From positions 1-64,000 of the forward strand of contig JAXHMR010000022.1 of the NCBI GenBank assembly GCA_034521225.1: a stretch of DNA of 64,000 bases, given 5' to 3'. This document shows, piece after piece, positions 29,687 to 39,100 of this stretch (the first letter of the stretch is position 1; every line of letters begins with the position of its first letter). The position numbers were made by a program, and so were the translations under genes. This DNA comes from Woeseia sp034521225 (GTDB lineage Bacteria > Pseudomonadota > Gammaproteobacteria > Steroidobacterales > Woeseiaceae). The notes below the pieces were generated by a model that was given only the letters and a program-made list of their open reading frames with translations, ran no database searches and was not told the DNA's origin.

Positions 29687-31084
29687 TTATAAACCCGCCT
29701 GCTCCCGCACCACCGCCGCAATACTGCCAAAGTCCTGCGGACGGGCTGACACCTTGTTGTAGCGGAAACTCAGCAGCACGGCCGCTACCGTCAGTCCCAA
29801 GACAAAGGCAACCCAGATCCACCACGGTTCTGCCTGCAACGGAATCGCGGCCATCCACGCCAGCGGGAACGCCAGCGCCCAGTACGAGAACATGTTGATG
29901 ACCATCGGTTTGCGCGTGTCCTTGTAGCCGCGCAGTGCGCCGGCGGCGCCGATCTGCACGCCGTCGGCGACCTGGAACACGGCGGCGATCAGGAGCAGGC
30001 TGACGGCAATCGCCTGCACGGCGGTGTCGGTCGTGTAGAGACTGACGACGGCATCCTTGAACACCAGCAGGAAGGTTGCGGAACACGCCATGAACACGCC
30101 GCACGCGAAGATGCCGACAGTGCCGCTGTAGCGCGCCTCATCGAGATTCATGGCACCCAACGCATGCCCGATGCGGATCGTGATTGCGGAACTCAATGCC
30201 AGCGGCACCATGAACAGCGTGGACGAAAAGTTCAGCGCAATCTGGTGTGCCGCCGTGATTTCAGCGCCGCGCGTGCCCATCAGTATCGACACCGCAGAGA
30301 ATAATCCGGCCTCGGCGGTAATCGTGATCGAGATCGGCCAGCCGAGCGACACAATTTCACGCAGCACCGGAAAACGCATTGGCGCCACTTTTACGAATAT
30401 CTCAAGCGGCCGGTAGCGCGGATGCAGGTACATGTGGCCACCAAGGATAAACATGATGAGCCACATCGTGACGGCGCTCGCCACGCCGCAACCGGCGGCG
30501 CCGAGTGCCGGTGCCCCGAAATGCCCGAACATGAAGACGTAATTCAGGAACACGTTGCAGACCAGTGCGAACAGCGACGTATACATGATCGGCCGTGTAT
30601 GGCCGATGCCCTCGGTAGTGAAGCGGAATGCGAGGAAGGCACAGATTGCCGGCGCGCCGAACATGATGGCCTTGACGTAGTCGAGCGTCACCCCGCGGAA
30701 CTCGCTGTCTATGTGGAGCAGTGCCAGCGCCGGCTCGGCAAGCGTCTGCGCGAAGAGGATCAGTATGGCGCCGAGGACAACGGCCAGCCACAGTCCCTGC
30801 CGCGTATACCGCCCGATCATCGCCAGCTCGCCCGCACCGTAATAGCGCGCCGCGATCGGCGAGATCGCCATCATCAGGCCAAGGAACAGCGTAAAGCCGA
30901 GGAACCAGATGCTGCCGCCCACGGCCACGGCGGCCAGGGACGCGGCGCCGAGCCGGCCGGCCATGACGGCATCGGCGAATTGCATGCCGGCAATCGCGAG
31001 GTTATTGACGATCAGCGGGCCGGCAATCCGGAACAGCGCCGCGGTCTCGCCACGCCAGTTCCGTTCTGAAGTGAGTGTTGTCAT
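29687..31084 (-). CDS. MATE-family efflux transporter, NorM type
   Basis: Third MATE exporter in the window, intact, 465 residues. The N-terminal IAGPLIVNNLAIAGMQFADA and the motif DAVMAGRLGAASLAAVAVG are NorM-like (D-x-x-M-x-G-x-x-G-x-x-x-L-A-A-V-x-x-G). The second half has EIVSLGWPISITITAEAGLF and AAHQIALNFSSTLFMVPLAL, the internal repeat. Twelve helices predicted. It likely exports cationic compounds in exchange for Na+ or H+. Confidence 0.85.
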   Translation of the reverse strand: MTTLTSERNWRGETAALFRIAGPLIVNNLAIAGMQFADAVMAGRLGAASLAAVAVGGSIWFLGFTLFLGLMMAISPIAARYYGAGELAMIGRYTRQGLWLAVVLGAILILFAQTLAEPALALLHIDSEFRGVTLDYVKAIMFGAPAICAFLAFRFTTEGIGHTRPIMYTSLFALVCNVFLNYVFMFGHFGAPALGAAGCGVASAVTMWLIMFILGGHMYLHPRYRPLEIFVKVAPMRFPVLREIVSLGWPISITITAEAGLFSAVSILMGTRGAEITAAHQIALNFSSTLFMVPLALSSAITIRIGHALGAMNLDEARYSGTVGIFACGVFMACSATFLLVFKDAVVSLYTTDTAVQAIAVSLLLIAAVFQVADGVQIGAAGALRGYKDTRKPMVINMFSYWALAFPLAWMAAIPLQAEPWWIWVAFVLGLTVAAVLLSFRYNKVSARPQDFGSIAAVVREQAGL

Positions 31085-31161
31085 CGGTTGGTGTAGAGTT
31101 CCGGTGGCGGCCGCAGACCATTACGGCGACGCGGATTGTCGCATTTTTGAGGAGACGTTCG

Positions 31162-32448
31162 ATGCTTCACGATGGAAAATCGAATCGCGTCGCCATAATC
31201 GGCGGCGTGCGCATCCCGTTCTGCCGCGCCCATACCCGTTATGTCGGGCGCAGCAACCAGGACATGATGACGGCAACGCTCAGCGCGCTGGTCCAACAGT
31301 ACGATCTCAAGAACCAGGTGCTTGGCGATGTCGCGCTTGGTGCGGTCATCAAGCACTCGAGCGACTGGAACCTCGCGCGCGAGTCCGTGCTCGGCTCCGG
31401 CCTGTCGCCGCGTACGCCCGGCGTCGACCTGCAACGCGCCTGCGGCACGAGTATCGAAGCCTGCATACAGATCGGCAACAAGATCGCACTCGGCCAGATC
31501 GAGGCCGGCATCGCCGGCGGCACGGATTCTATCAGCGATGCACCAATCGTCTATCCGGACGACTACCGCGCCATACTGATGGAGAGTTTTCGCGGCCGGT
31601 CGTTCGGCGAAAAGGTCAAGCCGTGGTTGCGGCTACGGCCGCGGCACTTCAAACCGAAGCTGCCCGGTGTCGTCGAGCCGCGGACCGGGATGTCGATGGG
31701 GGAGAGCACCGAACTCACAGCGAAGGAGTTCGACGTCAGCCGTGAGCACCAGGACCAGCTCGCGCTGGCGAGTCACCAGAAAGCGGACGCGGCCTACACA
31801 GCAGGCTTCTACGATGGCCTCGTCGTACCGTACGAAGACGTCGAGCGCGACAACAATATCCGGCCCGATACAACGTACGAGAAGCTGGCGGCGCTGAAGC
31901 CGGTGTTCGACAAGTCAGGCACGGGCACGATGACGGCCGGCAACAGCACGCCATTGACCGATGGCGCCGCCGCTGTCCTGCTGTCATCGGAAGAATGGGC
32001 GCGCCAGAAGAACCTGCCGGTCAGTGCCTGGCTGAGCTACTGCAAGGTCAGCGCCGTCGATTTCGTTGACCGTGACGGGCTGTTGATGGCGCCCGCATTC
32101 GCAGTGTCCGACATGCTGAAGACCGCCGACCTCACGCTCCAGGATTTCGATTTCTATGAAATCCATGAAGCGTTTGCCGCGCAGACGCTCGCAACACTGA
32201 AAGCGTGGCAATCCGAGACGTTCTGCCGCGAGCGGCTTGGGCGCCAGGCCGCAATGGGGCCTATCGACCTGTCACGCCTGAACGTCAAGGGCGGCAGCCT
32301 TGCCATCGGTCACCCGTTTGCCGCTACCGGTGCCCGCGTCATCGCGACAATGGCGAAGCTGCTGCATGAAAACGGCTCCGGACGCGGCCTCGTGTCCGTG
32401 TGCACGGCCGGCGGCATGGGCGTCACGGCTATTCTGGAGGCGGCATAG
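31162..32448 (+). CDS. Acetyl-CoA C-acyltransferase (thiolase), FadI-like
   Basis: 428-residue thiolase, intact; the last step of fatty acid beta-oxidation or a related acyl-CoA cleavage. The ATG at 31162 is preceded by GAGGAG. Catalytic residues are in place: Cys94 in RACGTS, His384 in GHPFAATG and Cys414 in CTAGGMG. The NEAFA-type motif is changed to HEAFAAQ, as seen in FadI-like enzymes, and length and N-terminus (VAIIGGVRIPFCRAHTRY) also favour FadI. No fadJ partner is adjacent. The promoter would lie in the 77-base gap shared with the divergent MATE gene. Confidence 0.85.
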   Translation: MLHDGKSNRVAIIGGVRIPFCRAHTRYVGRSNQDMMTATLSALVQQYDLKNQVLGDVALGAVIKHSSDWNLARESVLGSGLSPRTPGVDLQRACGTSIEACIQIGNKIALGQIEAGIAGGTDSISDAPIVYPDDYRAILMESFRGRSFGEKVKPWLRLRPRHFKPKLPGVVEPRTGMSMGESTELTAKEFDVSREHQDQLALASHQKADAAYTAGFYDGLVVPYEDVERDNNIRPDTTYEKLAALKPVFDKSGTGTMTAGNSTPLTDGAAAVLLSSEEWARQKNLPVSAWLSYCKVSAVDFVDRDGLLMAPAFAVSDMLKTADLTLQDFDFYEIHEAFAAQTLATLKAWQSETFCRERLGRQAAMGPIDLSRLNVKGGSLAIGHPFAATGARVIATMAKLLHENGSGRGLVSVCTAGGMGVTAILEAA

Positions 32449-32508
32449 CCGCACCAACCGCCCCGGCCGGCGCCGGGCGCGGTCAGGATCCTTGCCACGG
32501 GAAATACG

Positions 32509-34221
32509 ATGGGTGACCTGGGCCAGACGCTCGCGGCGATCAATGCCGTGCTGTGGAACGAGACGTGGCTGTACATCATCGCCGGCACCGGCGTGCTGTT
32601 CACGGTGTGGAGCGGCTTCTGCCAGTACCGCGCGCTGACGCACGCACCCGCCGTCATCCGCGGCGTCTACGACGACCCGAAAGACCCCGGCGCCATCAAT
32701 CATTTCCAGGCATTGTCCGCCGCGTTGTCCGGCACCGTCGGTCTCGGCAACATCGGCGGGGTTGCTCTCGCCATCGCGCTTGGCGGACCCGGTGCAATTT
32801 TCTGGATGTGGATCGTCGCGATACTCGGCATGGCCATCAAGATGACGGAAGTCACGCTGTCGATGCTCTACCGCAATACCGACGACCCGGACAACCCGCA
32901 CGGTGGCCCGATGTGGGTGGCCGACCGGGCGCTGTCGAGAATGAAGCCGGAGCTCGCGTGGCTCGGCAAGGCGCTCGCGGTCATCTTCTCGATCTGCATC
33001 ATGACGTCGGCCGCAACCGGCGGAAACATGTTCCAGGCATGGAACGTCGCGGACGTCACCAACGAATATTTCGGCGTTGCCGGGTGGATCAGCGGCGCCG
33101 TACTGACGCTGTTCGTCGCACTGGTCCTGATCGGCGGCATCCGTCGCATCGGCAGGGTCACGGGCCTGCTGGTTCCGGCGATGGTGTTCTTTTATATCGC
33201 CGCGGGCATTTATGTCCTGGCAGTGAACGCGGGCCAGGTTCCCGCAATGCTCTGGCTCATTATCAGCTCGGCGTTTTCGCCTGCTGACGCGAGCGGCGCC
33301 TTTGTCGGCGGAACCGTGGCGTCGGCATTCCTGTTCGGCATGAAGCGGGCGATATTCTCGAACGAGGCGGGCCAGGGCTCGTCGGCCATTGCACACTCGG
33401 CGGTCAAGACGGACGAGCCTGTGCGCGAGGGACTGGTCGCGGGGCTCGAGCCCTTCATCGACACCATAGTCGTCTGCACCTTTACCGCGCTGATCATCCT
33501 GTCGACCGGTGTCTGGAACCGCGCGCCTGACGCGAGCTTCGATACAGCGCCGCGCGCCGAACGGACCGACGCCGGCTGGACGTTCAGCGACTCCCCGATC
33601 ACCGGCAGCGACCTGGCCCCCGGCGACGCGGTCGTCATGGTTGTCACATCCGATGACAACCCGGCGACCGGGCAGAACCTGCACCGGCTGGCCGGCACCG
33701 TCACGGACAGCGGCGCCGGCCTTGCCATACGCTGGACGGATTTCGACGGCGTACTCGAACCGCGGAATCTCGACGGCGGTTATTACCGCGATTACGTCGG
33801 TGCCACGCTGACGGCAAAAGCCTTCGATTCCGTGTCGCCCGGCCTCGGCAAATGGCTGATCACGGTGGCGTCGTGGCTCTTCGCCGTATCGACGATCATC
33901 GCGTGGGGATACTACGGCGAGCAGGGTGCCGTCTATCTCGCCGGCGACAAGGGCGTCCTGCCTTTCCGTATCGGGTATTGCGCACTGATCTTTGTCGCAA
34001 CGCTGGGTCACATCAGCACCAGTACGGATCTCGACAACCTGACGGGCATCGGGCTTGGCGTCATCATCTACGCCAACCTGCCGATACTGTGGATCTTCGG
34101 TTACCAGGCCATGCGCGCCTATCGCGAGTACCTGCACCGGCTGAAGACGGGCCGCATGGGACCCGACCATCCGCCACCTTCGCTCGATGAACTGCTGAGC
34201 GGCCGCGACGTACGACGCTGA
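32509..34221 (+). CDS. Alanine/glycine:cation symporter, AgcS family, with large extra domain
   Basis: 570-residue sodium-coupled amino-acid importer. The family motifs are clear: HFQALSAALSGTVGLGNIGG near residue 65, GPMWVADRALSRM, MTSAATGGNMFQAWNVADV and RAIFSNEAGQGSSAIAHSAV near residue 280. AgcS proteins are usually about 450-550 residues. Here a polar stretch from about residue 337 to 443 (WNRAPDASFDTAPRAERT ... LGKW) sits between two late membrane helices and looks like a soluble beta-rich insertion. After it, LITVASWLFAVSTIIAWGYY resumes the transporter. Follows the thiolase by 60 bases. Confidence 0.85.
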   Translation: MGDLGQTLAAINAVLWNETWLYIIAGTGVLFTVWSGFCQYRALTHAPAVIRGVYDDPKDPGAINHFQALSAALSGTVGLGNIGGVALAIALGGPGAIFWMWIVAILGMAIKMTEVTLSMLYRNTDDPDNPHGGPMWVADRALSRMKPELAWLGKALAVIFSICIMTSAATGGNMFQAWNVADVTNEYFGVAGWISGAVLTLFVALVLIGGIRRIGRVTGLLVPAMVFFYIAAGIYVLAVNAGQVPAMLWLIISSAFSPADASGAFVGGTVASAFLFGMKRAIFSNEAGQGSSAIAHSAVKTDEPVREGLVAGLEPFIDTIVVCTFTALIILSTGVWNRAPDASFDTAPRAERTDAGWTFSDSPITGSDLAPGDAVVMVVTSDDNPATGQNLHRLAGTVTDSGAGLAIRWTDFDGVLEPRNLDGGYYRDYVGATLTAKAFDSVSPGLGKWLITVASWLFAVSTIIAWGYYGEQGAVYLAGDKGVLPFRIGYCALIFVATLGHISTSTDLDNLTGIGLGVIIYANLPILWIFGYQAMRAYREYLHRLKTGRMGPDHPPPSLDELLSGRDVRR

Positions 34222-34304
34222 CGGCGCTCTGCGGCAATCGTTTCTCCAAACCCCGCGGGCATTGTCTCTGGTAGTCGTATCACACTGTGCTTCGATCAGT
34301 AGCG

Positions 34305-34331
34305 CGGACAGTACCAATTTAGTACTGTCCG
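34305..34331. promoter_or_regulatory. Perfect 10-bp palindrome upstream of hemH
   Basis: CGGACAGTAC (34305-34314), seven-base AT-rich loop, GTACTGTCCG (34322-34331). It lies 42 bases before the hemH start and 84 bases after the symporter stop. It could be a regulator's operator or an RNA hairpin in the hemH leader. There is no T-run, so it is a poor terminator candidate. No known operator family was recognised. Confidence 0.5.
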
Positions 34332-34372
34332 TCAGGCACTTGCGACGCCCCGCACAAGGATAGGCCGCCCTC

Positions 34373-35485
34373 ATGTCCCGCTACGAATCATCACCGTCCT
34401 ATGAACACGGACTGCCGGAAGCGCTCGGCGTGCTACTGGTCAACCTCGGCACACCCGAAGCGCCGACCACGCCCGCGGTGCGGCGTTACCTGAACGAATT
34501 CCTGTCCGACCCGCGCGTCGTGGAATTGCCGCGCCCGTTATGGTGGCTGATCCTTCACGGCTACATTCTCCGCACACGCCCGCGACGCTCGGCCGCCGCG
34601 TACGCAAAGATATGGACTGAACAGGGCTCACCGCTGCTGCTCCATTCAACCGACATCGCGGCCGGCATGGCAACCAGATTGTCAGGGCGTCTGTCCGGAG
34701 CGGTACACGTTGAACTCGCCATGTCCTATGGCAAGCCGTCCCTGGCAGCAGCGCTGGATCGCCTGCACGAGCGCTTTGTTCGCCGCATCATCGTATTGCC
34801 GCTATATCCGCAGTATTCGGGCAGCACGACAGGATCCGTGTTCGACGCCATCGCAAGAACGCTGTCTCGCCGGCGCTGGATCCCGGAGCTGCGTTTTATC
34901 AATCACTACCACGACTCCGCTGGTTACATTGCGGCCGTCGCCGCCAGCGTGCGCGACTTCCGTGACCGCGAAGGCCGTGGCGAGCGCCTGCTGTTCTCGT
35001 TCCATGGACTGCCGCGGCGCATGCTCGAGGATGGCGATCCGTATCATTGCCAATGCCAGAAAACTGCGCGACTCATTGCCGGGGCGCTGGAACTCGAGGC
35101 CGGCGACTGGCAGGTATCGTTCCAGTCACGGGTCGGCCGCGAAGAGTGGCTACGGCCGTACACGGACGAAGTGCTCGAGCAATGGGGTCGTGATGGCACA
35201 GGCGACATCGACGTCGTCTGCCCCGGGTTTGCCGCCGACTGCCTCGAAACTCTCGAGGAAATCGCAATGCAGAATGCGGAACTGTTCGCCGGGGCCGGCG
35301 GCGGGAGCCTCCGCTACATACCGGCGCTGAATGCCCGCGACGACCATATCGCCTTCCTGAGCCGTCTCGTCGAAAAACACATTGGCGGCTGGCCAGAGGC
35401 ATCACCAGACTGGAGCCCGTCCGAAGCCGCCAACGAGATGGACCGCAGTGCACGACGTGCCCGCGAGATGGGGGCGACACGATGA
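34373..35485 (+). CDS. hemH: Ferrochelatase
   Basis: 370 residues, intact. Inserts Fe(II) into protoporphyrin IX, the last step of protohaem synthesis. The N-terminus reads LGVLLVNLGTPEAPTTPAVR. LPLYPQYSGSTTGSVFDAIA includes the Y-P-Q-Y-S motif. LLFSFHGLPRRML near residue 205-217 contains the metal-binding His, and CPGFAADCLETLEEI contains the conserved Glu. A C-terminal extension of about 30 residues past the catalytic domain is charged and alanine-rich. No clear operon partner. Confidence 0.93.
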   Translation: MSRYESSPSYEHGLPEALGVLLVNLGTPEAPTTPAVRRYLNEFLSDPRVVELPRPLWWLILHGYILRTRPRRSAAAYAKIWTEQGSPLLLHSTDIAAGMATRLSGRLSGAVHVELAMSYGKPSLAAALDRLHERFVRRIIVLPLYPQYSGSTTGSVFDAIARTLSRRRWIPELRFINHYHDSAGYIAAVAASVRDFRDREGRGERLLFSFHGLPRRMLEDGDPYHCQCQKTARLIAGALELEAGDWQVSFQSRVGREEWLRPYTDEVLEQWGRDGTGDIDVVCPGFAADCLETLEEIAMQNAELFAGAGGGSLRYIPALNARDDHIAFLSRLVEKHIGGWPEASPDWSPSEAANEMDRSARRAREMGATR

Positions 35486-35650
35486 CAGCGCCGTGGCGGC
35501 GAGCCCCCGGGCCGGGACTGCCGGCGGGCACTGCTTCCGGGTATGATCATTGTCAGAAATCGTTTGCAGCCGGTCCCTGTACCAAGGGTAGCAGTGCCGC
35601 GCCGGCGGTACGTTGACGTGAAGTTTCGGGATTCCAGGGGGTACCGGTAG

Positions 35651-36408
35651 ATGTTGGGTCGCTGGCTTGAATTCAGTGTGCGGGCGCCGGATACCCTGGA
35701 ATCACTGGGTTTCTACAAGGCACTCGGTTTCCACGAACTGGCCATCGGCGAGGCCTACACACATCGTTACGCGGTGGTCAGCGACGGCGCCCTCTGCATC
35801 GGCCTGCACGACCGCGACTTCGAGGCGCCTGCCCTGACCTTCGTGCAACCCGATCTTGCCCATCATGCGCTGGCCATGGGCGATCACGGTTTCGACTTCA
35901 CGCTGATGAAACTCGACGAGGATGTCTTCAACGAACTGCGTTTCGAAGACCGCGACGGCCACACGATTTCGCTGGTCGAAGCACGCACCTTTTCACCGCC
36001 GGCCGACGACGCGCGAGACTCCTGTGCGGCACCTGGTTCGAACTGACGCTGCCGGTACGTGAAGCACTGCGCGCGGGACGCTTCTGGGCACCGCTCGCAC
36101 CGCATCTGCTGACACTGCGTGAAGAACCGACAACACACATGCGCTTCGACGCCGGCTCGATGGCCATGGGATTAAGCGAGAGCATTGCACTGAAGCAGCC
36201 CGGCCTGTGCTTCAAATGCACCGATCGCGATGCCCTTACAGATGCGGTCGAACGCCACGGTTTCAGGATACAAAAATACCCCGGATTCGAAGGCGCCTTC
36301 GCAATGCTCGAAGCACCGGAAGGCACCCGCCTGTACGTGTTCGACGAAGACTTCCTCGGCGAATCCTACGTCGTCGACGAATCCGAAACGGCGCAGGGCA
36401 ACGCCTGA
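35651..36408 (+). CDS. VOC/glyoxalase-fold protein, two domains (one frameshift)
   Basis: About 252 residues made of two vicinal-oxygen-chelate-like modules. The first (WLEFSVRAPDTLESLGFYKA, then GFHELAIGE and DRDGHTISLVEART) is read from the ATG at 35651, with a GGGG-type ribosome site upstream. A frameshift near 36025 joins the second (GTWFELTLPVRE, then RFDAGSMAMGLSES and APEGTRLYVFDEDFLG). Typical metal ligands are partly lacking, so binding rather than enzymatic function is possible. An IS4 element lies directly downstream. Confidence 0.65.
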
Positions 36409-37853
36409 CGTCGGAGCCGCTCGGGGCCGGGCGGATTATTCATGAACGTTTGGCTTTGGTGGTAGGCGGAGGTGTGCTTCTGGGGATGTCCATGTTTTCG
36501 GATGTCCTCTCGTGCTTGCCAGCGCGGTTTCTGCAATCGTGGATACCACTTGGGTCTTCGCTTGATGGCGCGCGGCTCAACTCGCCCGGGGCGGTCGCCG
36601 ACTCGCACCTGAGCAATCAGCATGAACAGGTTCGCAGTGTCCGCCGCGGCTGCAGAAAGAAACTGCCGTTGGCTCCAGGCGATCCAGACTTGCAAGGTGT
36701 GTTTGAAGCTCAGTTGACGCGGCAACAAATTGAAGCGGCAAGCTGTCGCGGCCATCAGTAACCGGATCAGGTTGTAGGCCAGCAGGTACACCCACAGTTC
36801 CTTCTGGCACATCTGTGGTGTCTTGCAGCGCAAGCTATCCATGCCGAGAGTACTCTTGATGTTTCTTAGATCCAATTCGACATCCCACCGGCACCAGAAC
36901 AATTCTTTCAATGCACCCTTAGACACCGCCCGCGGCTCAAGAAACGTCGTGACCAGGACTTTCTTGCCGACTTTCAGTTCGCGAACCCTGATCTCATCGG
37001 GATAGGCGAGATAGTCTTCGCGGCTCATCCACGAGGGTTTATTGCCGGGTTTACTCCAGCTCACGACGTGATCGCGGACGCCGAGTTGCTTGCCCGCGGC
37101 AAAGTCTGTGCGGCGCCCGCCATGCTGCTCAAACAGTCCGTCCACGCCCCGCGAGAGCAGATCGGCAATCAGGAAATAACTGCAAAAATAAGCATCTGCG
37201 AGCACTATGTCGTCGGCAACAAACGAGCCTCGCAACTGCCGGTACAAACCATACTCACCCGTCCCTTTGCCTTTGATCGGCCCCAGCGCCGCCTCCAGCA
37301 CCGCGCCTGTGGAAAGCGAGATCACACCCACAACACGAGCCAAAGAACATCCCGCGCCAGGACGTTGCTTCCCATGCTGCGGGAAACGTGCCAGATTCTC
37401 CGCCGTATCCGGCATCGACACCGTCGTGCCGTCCACCAGTTTCACCGTGCGGCCTCGCCACCGCCACGCCTCAGGCACTCGCTCGCCGAGCAACCGACCG
37501 CTATGCCTAACCAGCTCAGACACCATCTGCTCCGGCAAACGCTGCCGCGCAATGCAATAGCCGCCTGTGCTGGCACTCACCGCCGACATGCCGCTCAGCA
37601 GGCGACTGACAATCGCCTCATTCACCACCTGCTGGCAGGAACCATCAGCACTCATGGCTTGTGCCAAAAACATCGCCAATACCTGCGTTGGCGGATACAA
37701 CCGCTCCCGATGCTCCGGCAGCTGCTCCTCGACCACATCCAATAACTCCGGACCCGTCAGCAAATTGAAAAAGTGGTTGGCATCGATCTGCCGTGCCTGT
37801 TTGGCGATACCCCATTGTTGCGCGGCACATTGCCGTTTAAAGTCACTTCTCAT
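36366..37853 (-). CDS. IS4-family transposase
   Basis: 495 residues, intact DDE transposase. The three acidic sites are visible: Asp in VKLVDGTTVSMPDT, Asp in IVLADAYFCSYFLI, and Glu in FWCRWDVELDLRNIK, which follows the IS4 Y-(2)-R-(3)-E-(6)-K pattern with Phe in place of Tyr. The start ATG at 37853 lies in the arm of a long hairpin. The reading frame runs past the apparent left end of the element and stops at 36366, inside the 3' end of the VOC gene. The last 25 or so residues are therefore probably encoded by flanking DNA. Confidence 0.88.
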   Translation of the reverse strand: MRSDFKRQCAAQQWGIAKQARQIDANHFFNLLTGPELLDVVEEQLPEHRERLYPPTQVLAMFLAQAMSADGSCQQVVNEAIVSRLLSGMSAVSASTGGYCIARQRLPEQMVSELVRHSGRLLGERVPEAWRWRGRTVKLVDGTTVSMPDTAENLARFPQHGKQRPGAGCSLARVVGVISLSTGAVLEAALGPIKGKGTGEYGLYRQLRGSFVADDIVLADAYFCSYFLIADLLSRGVDGLFEQHGGRRTDFAAGKQLGVRDHVVSWSKPGNKPSWMSREDYLAYPDEIRVRELKVGKKVLVTTFLEPRAVSKGALKELFWCRWDVELDLRNIKSTLGMDSLRCKTPQMCQKELWVYLLAYNLIRLLMAATACRFNLLPRQLSFKHTLQVWIAWSQRQFLSAAAADTANLFMLIAQVRVGDRPGRVEPRAIKRRPKWYPRLQKPRWQAREDIRKHGHPQKHTSAYHQSQTFMNNPPGPERLRRQALPCAVSDSSTT

Positions 37854-37925
37854 GAAGGTTGGCCTCGGAGCGGTAGGGTGGATGTTCTGGTAAACAACAT
37901 CCTACCAATCCAGCCAACCTTCATC
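36441..37925. mobile_element. IS4-family insertion sequence
   Basis: About 1.49 kb. The left end reads ATGAACGTTTGGCTTTGGTG (from 36442). The right end, on the opposite strand, reads ATGAAGGTTGGCTGGATTGG (37924 leftward). The two are imperfect inverted repeats. The flanking 10-13 bases on the two sides do not match, so no target duplication was found. Either the ends are off by a few bases or the duplication was lost. Inserted just after the VOC gene. Confidence 0.7.
37852..37924. repeat. Hairpin at the transposase start
   Basis: ATGAAGGTTGGC (37852-37863) pairs with GCCAACCTTCAT (37913-37924), and GGATGTT (37880-37886) with AACATCC (37896-37902). The structure covers the transposase start codon and leader. 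Such hairpins can keep outside transcription from driving transposase translation. Confidence 0.7.
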
Positions 37926-38023
37926 TTTACTTTCAATCCCTTAGCCCATAACCGCCAAATCGCTAAGGCTTATTTAAGTGCCAATAGAGATTACAAAGTG
38001 CCGGCCACCTCCGAGTCAGCGCC

Positions 38024-38107
38024 GGTACCCCTGTCGGGGGCCCTTTGATGGAAATAAAGCGGACCGAAGGGAGCCATTCCTTCAAAGGGCCCCCGGCAGG
38101 GGGTATC
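38024..38107. repeat. Long inverted repeat beside the IS element
   Basis: Arms of about 25 bases, GGTACCCC...GGGGGCCCTTTGA (38024-38048) and TCAAAGGGCCCCC...GGGGGTATC (38082-38107), with a 33-base loop and only two or three mismatches. It lies between the IS4 right end and the fructosamine kinase gene. It may be a miniature element, a transposon end remnant or a strong RNA hairpin. Nothing else in 37926-38207 looks coding. Confidence 0.6.
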
Positions 38108-38207
38108 GGTGCGGCGGAAGCGGTCCATAGGTAAAAAGAGACAGACTCACCGACGCTACCAGGTCTACGCCGGAAGAATCAGACCGCATGCGATCCCCGT
38201 GCGAAGC

Positions 38208-39084
38208 TCAAGCAATCGCGATAAGTCCCCGCAGCAAATCGCGCGCCCGCCCCAGGTAAGCGGCGCCAAACAGGTTCAGGTGGTTCAGCACATGGTAAAG
38301 CTGGTACAGGCCGGTCCGGGCCTCGTGACCGGGTGCGAGGGGCCATGCTTCCTCGTACGCGCTGTAGAACTCGGAGGAGAAGCCACCAAACAGGCGGGTC
38401 ATGGCGATGTCCGTTTCGGCGGTCACCATAGTAAAGCGCCGGATCGAACATGACGGGAACGCCGTCCGCGATACCCCAGTTGCCGCCCCAGAGATCACCG
38501 TGCAGCAGCGATGCCGGCGGCCGATAGTCACGGAACAGGTTTTCGAGCCGGGCGGCAACGCGCTCGCCTTCCGCTTTGAGTTCGCGATAACCGTTCAGAG
38601 CGGCAAGCTCGAGCTGGAATTCGAGCCGCTCGCGCCGGAAAAACTCTACCCAGTCGTCGCATGGCCTGTTCGACTGTGGCGTGGCACCGATCGTGTTGTC
38701 ATGATCCCAGCCGAACGACGGCCGCGTATGCGCGTGCAAGCCGGCAAGCTGTTGGCCGAACAGGCGATTGGCGTCGCTGTCCGCGGCGCGGATGTCGAGC
38801 CATTCGAGCGCGAGGACGGCAGCGCCGGCTGTGCTGATGAGTGCCAGCGGCCGTGGCACACGAACGGCGTCCGCGGCATCGAGTTCGGCAAGCGCCGCCC
38901 GCTCCGCATCAAACATTTCGGCCGCGCCATGCGGGCCGCTTTTCAGGAATACAGGTCCGTCACGGGTAGGCAGACGCCAGGCGGCACTGATATCGCCGCC
39001 CGACACCCCCTGCGGCGGGGAACCGGGATCGCACGAGATACCGCTCTTTTGCAGTGCGTCGGCGACCTGCGGCCAGTCCTGCAC
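38208..39084 (-). CDS. Fructosamine kinase-family protein (one frameshift)
   Basis: Ketosamine-3-kinase family, which phosphorylates glycated lysine adducts so that they fall off. The start at 39084 gives SGISCDPGSPPQGVSGGDIS and AAWRLPTRDGPVFLKSG with the ATP-binding lysine. The catalytic loop is LLHGDLWGGNWG, followed by MFDPALYYGDRE, the metal-binding Asp. A frameshift near 38405 joins DIAMTRLFGGF and the helical C-terminus LYQLYHVLNHLNLFGAAYLG. Joined length about 292 residues, as in the family. Its start lies about 15 bases after the stop of the upstream exonuclease gene. Confidence 0.85.
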
Positions 39085-39100
39085 GGATCAGTCCGCGGCC

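Noticed and set aside
32272..34374. A 700-codon open frame antisense to the AgcS gene
   Set aside because: It is a high-GC shadow frame. Its composition is Arg/Asp/Gly-rich without domains, and the sense strand encodes a clear transporter.
36431..37935. Target-site duplication of the IS4 element
   Set aside because: The bases flanking the two apparent ends do not match over 8-13 positions.
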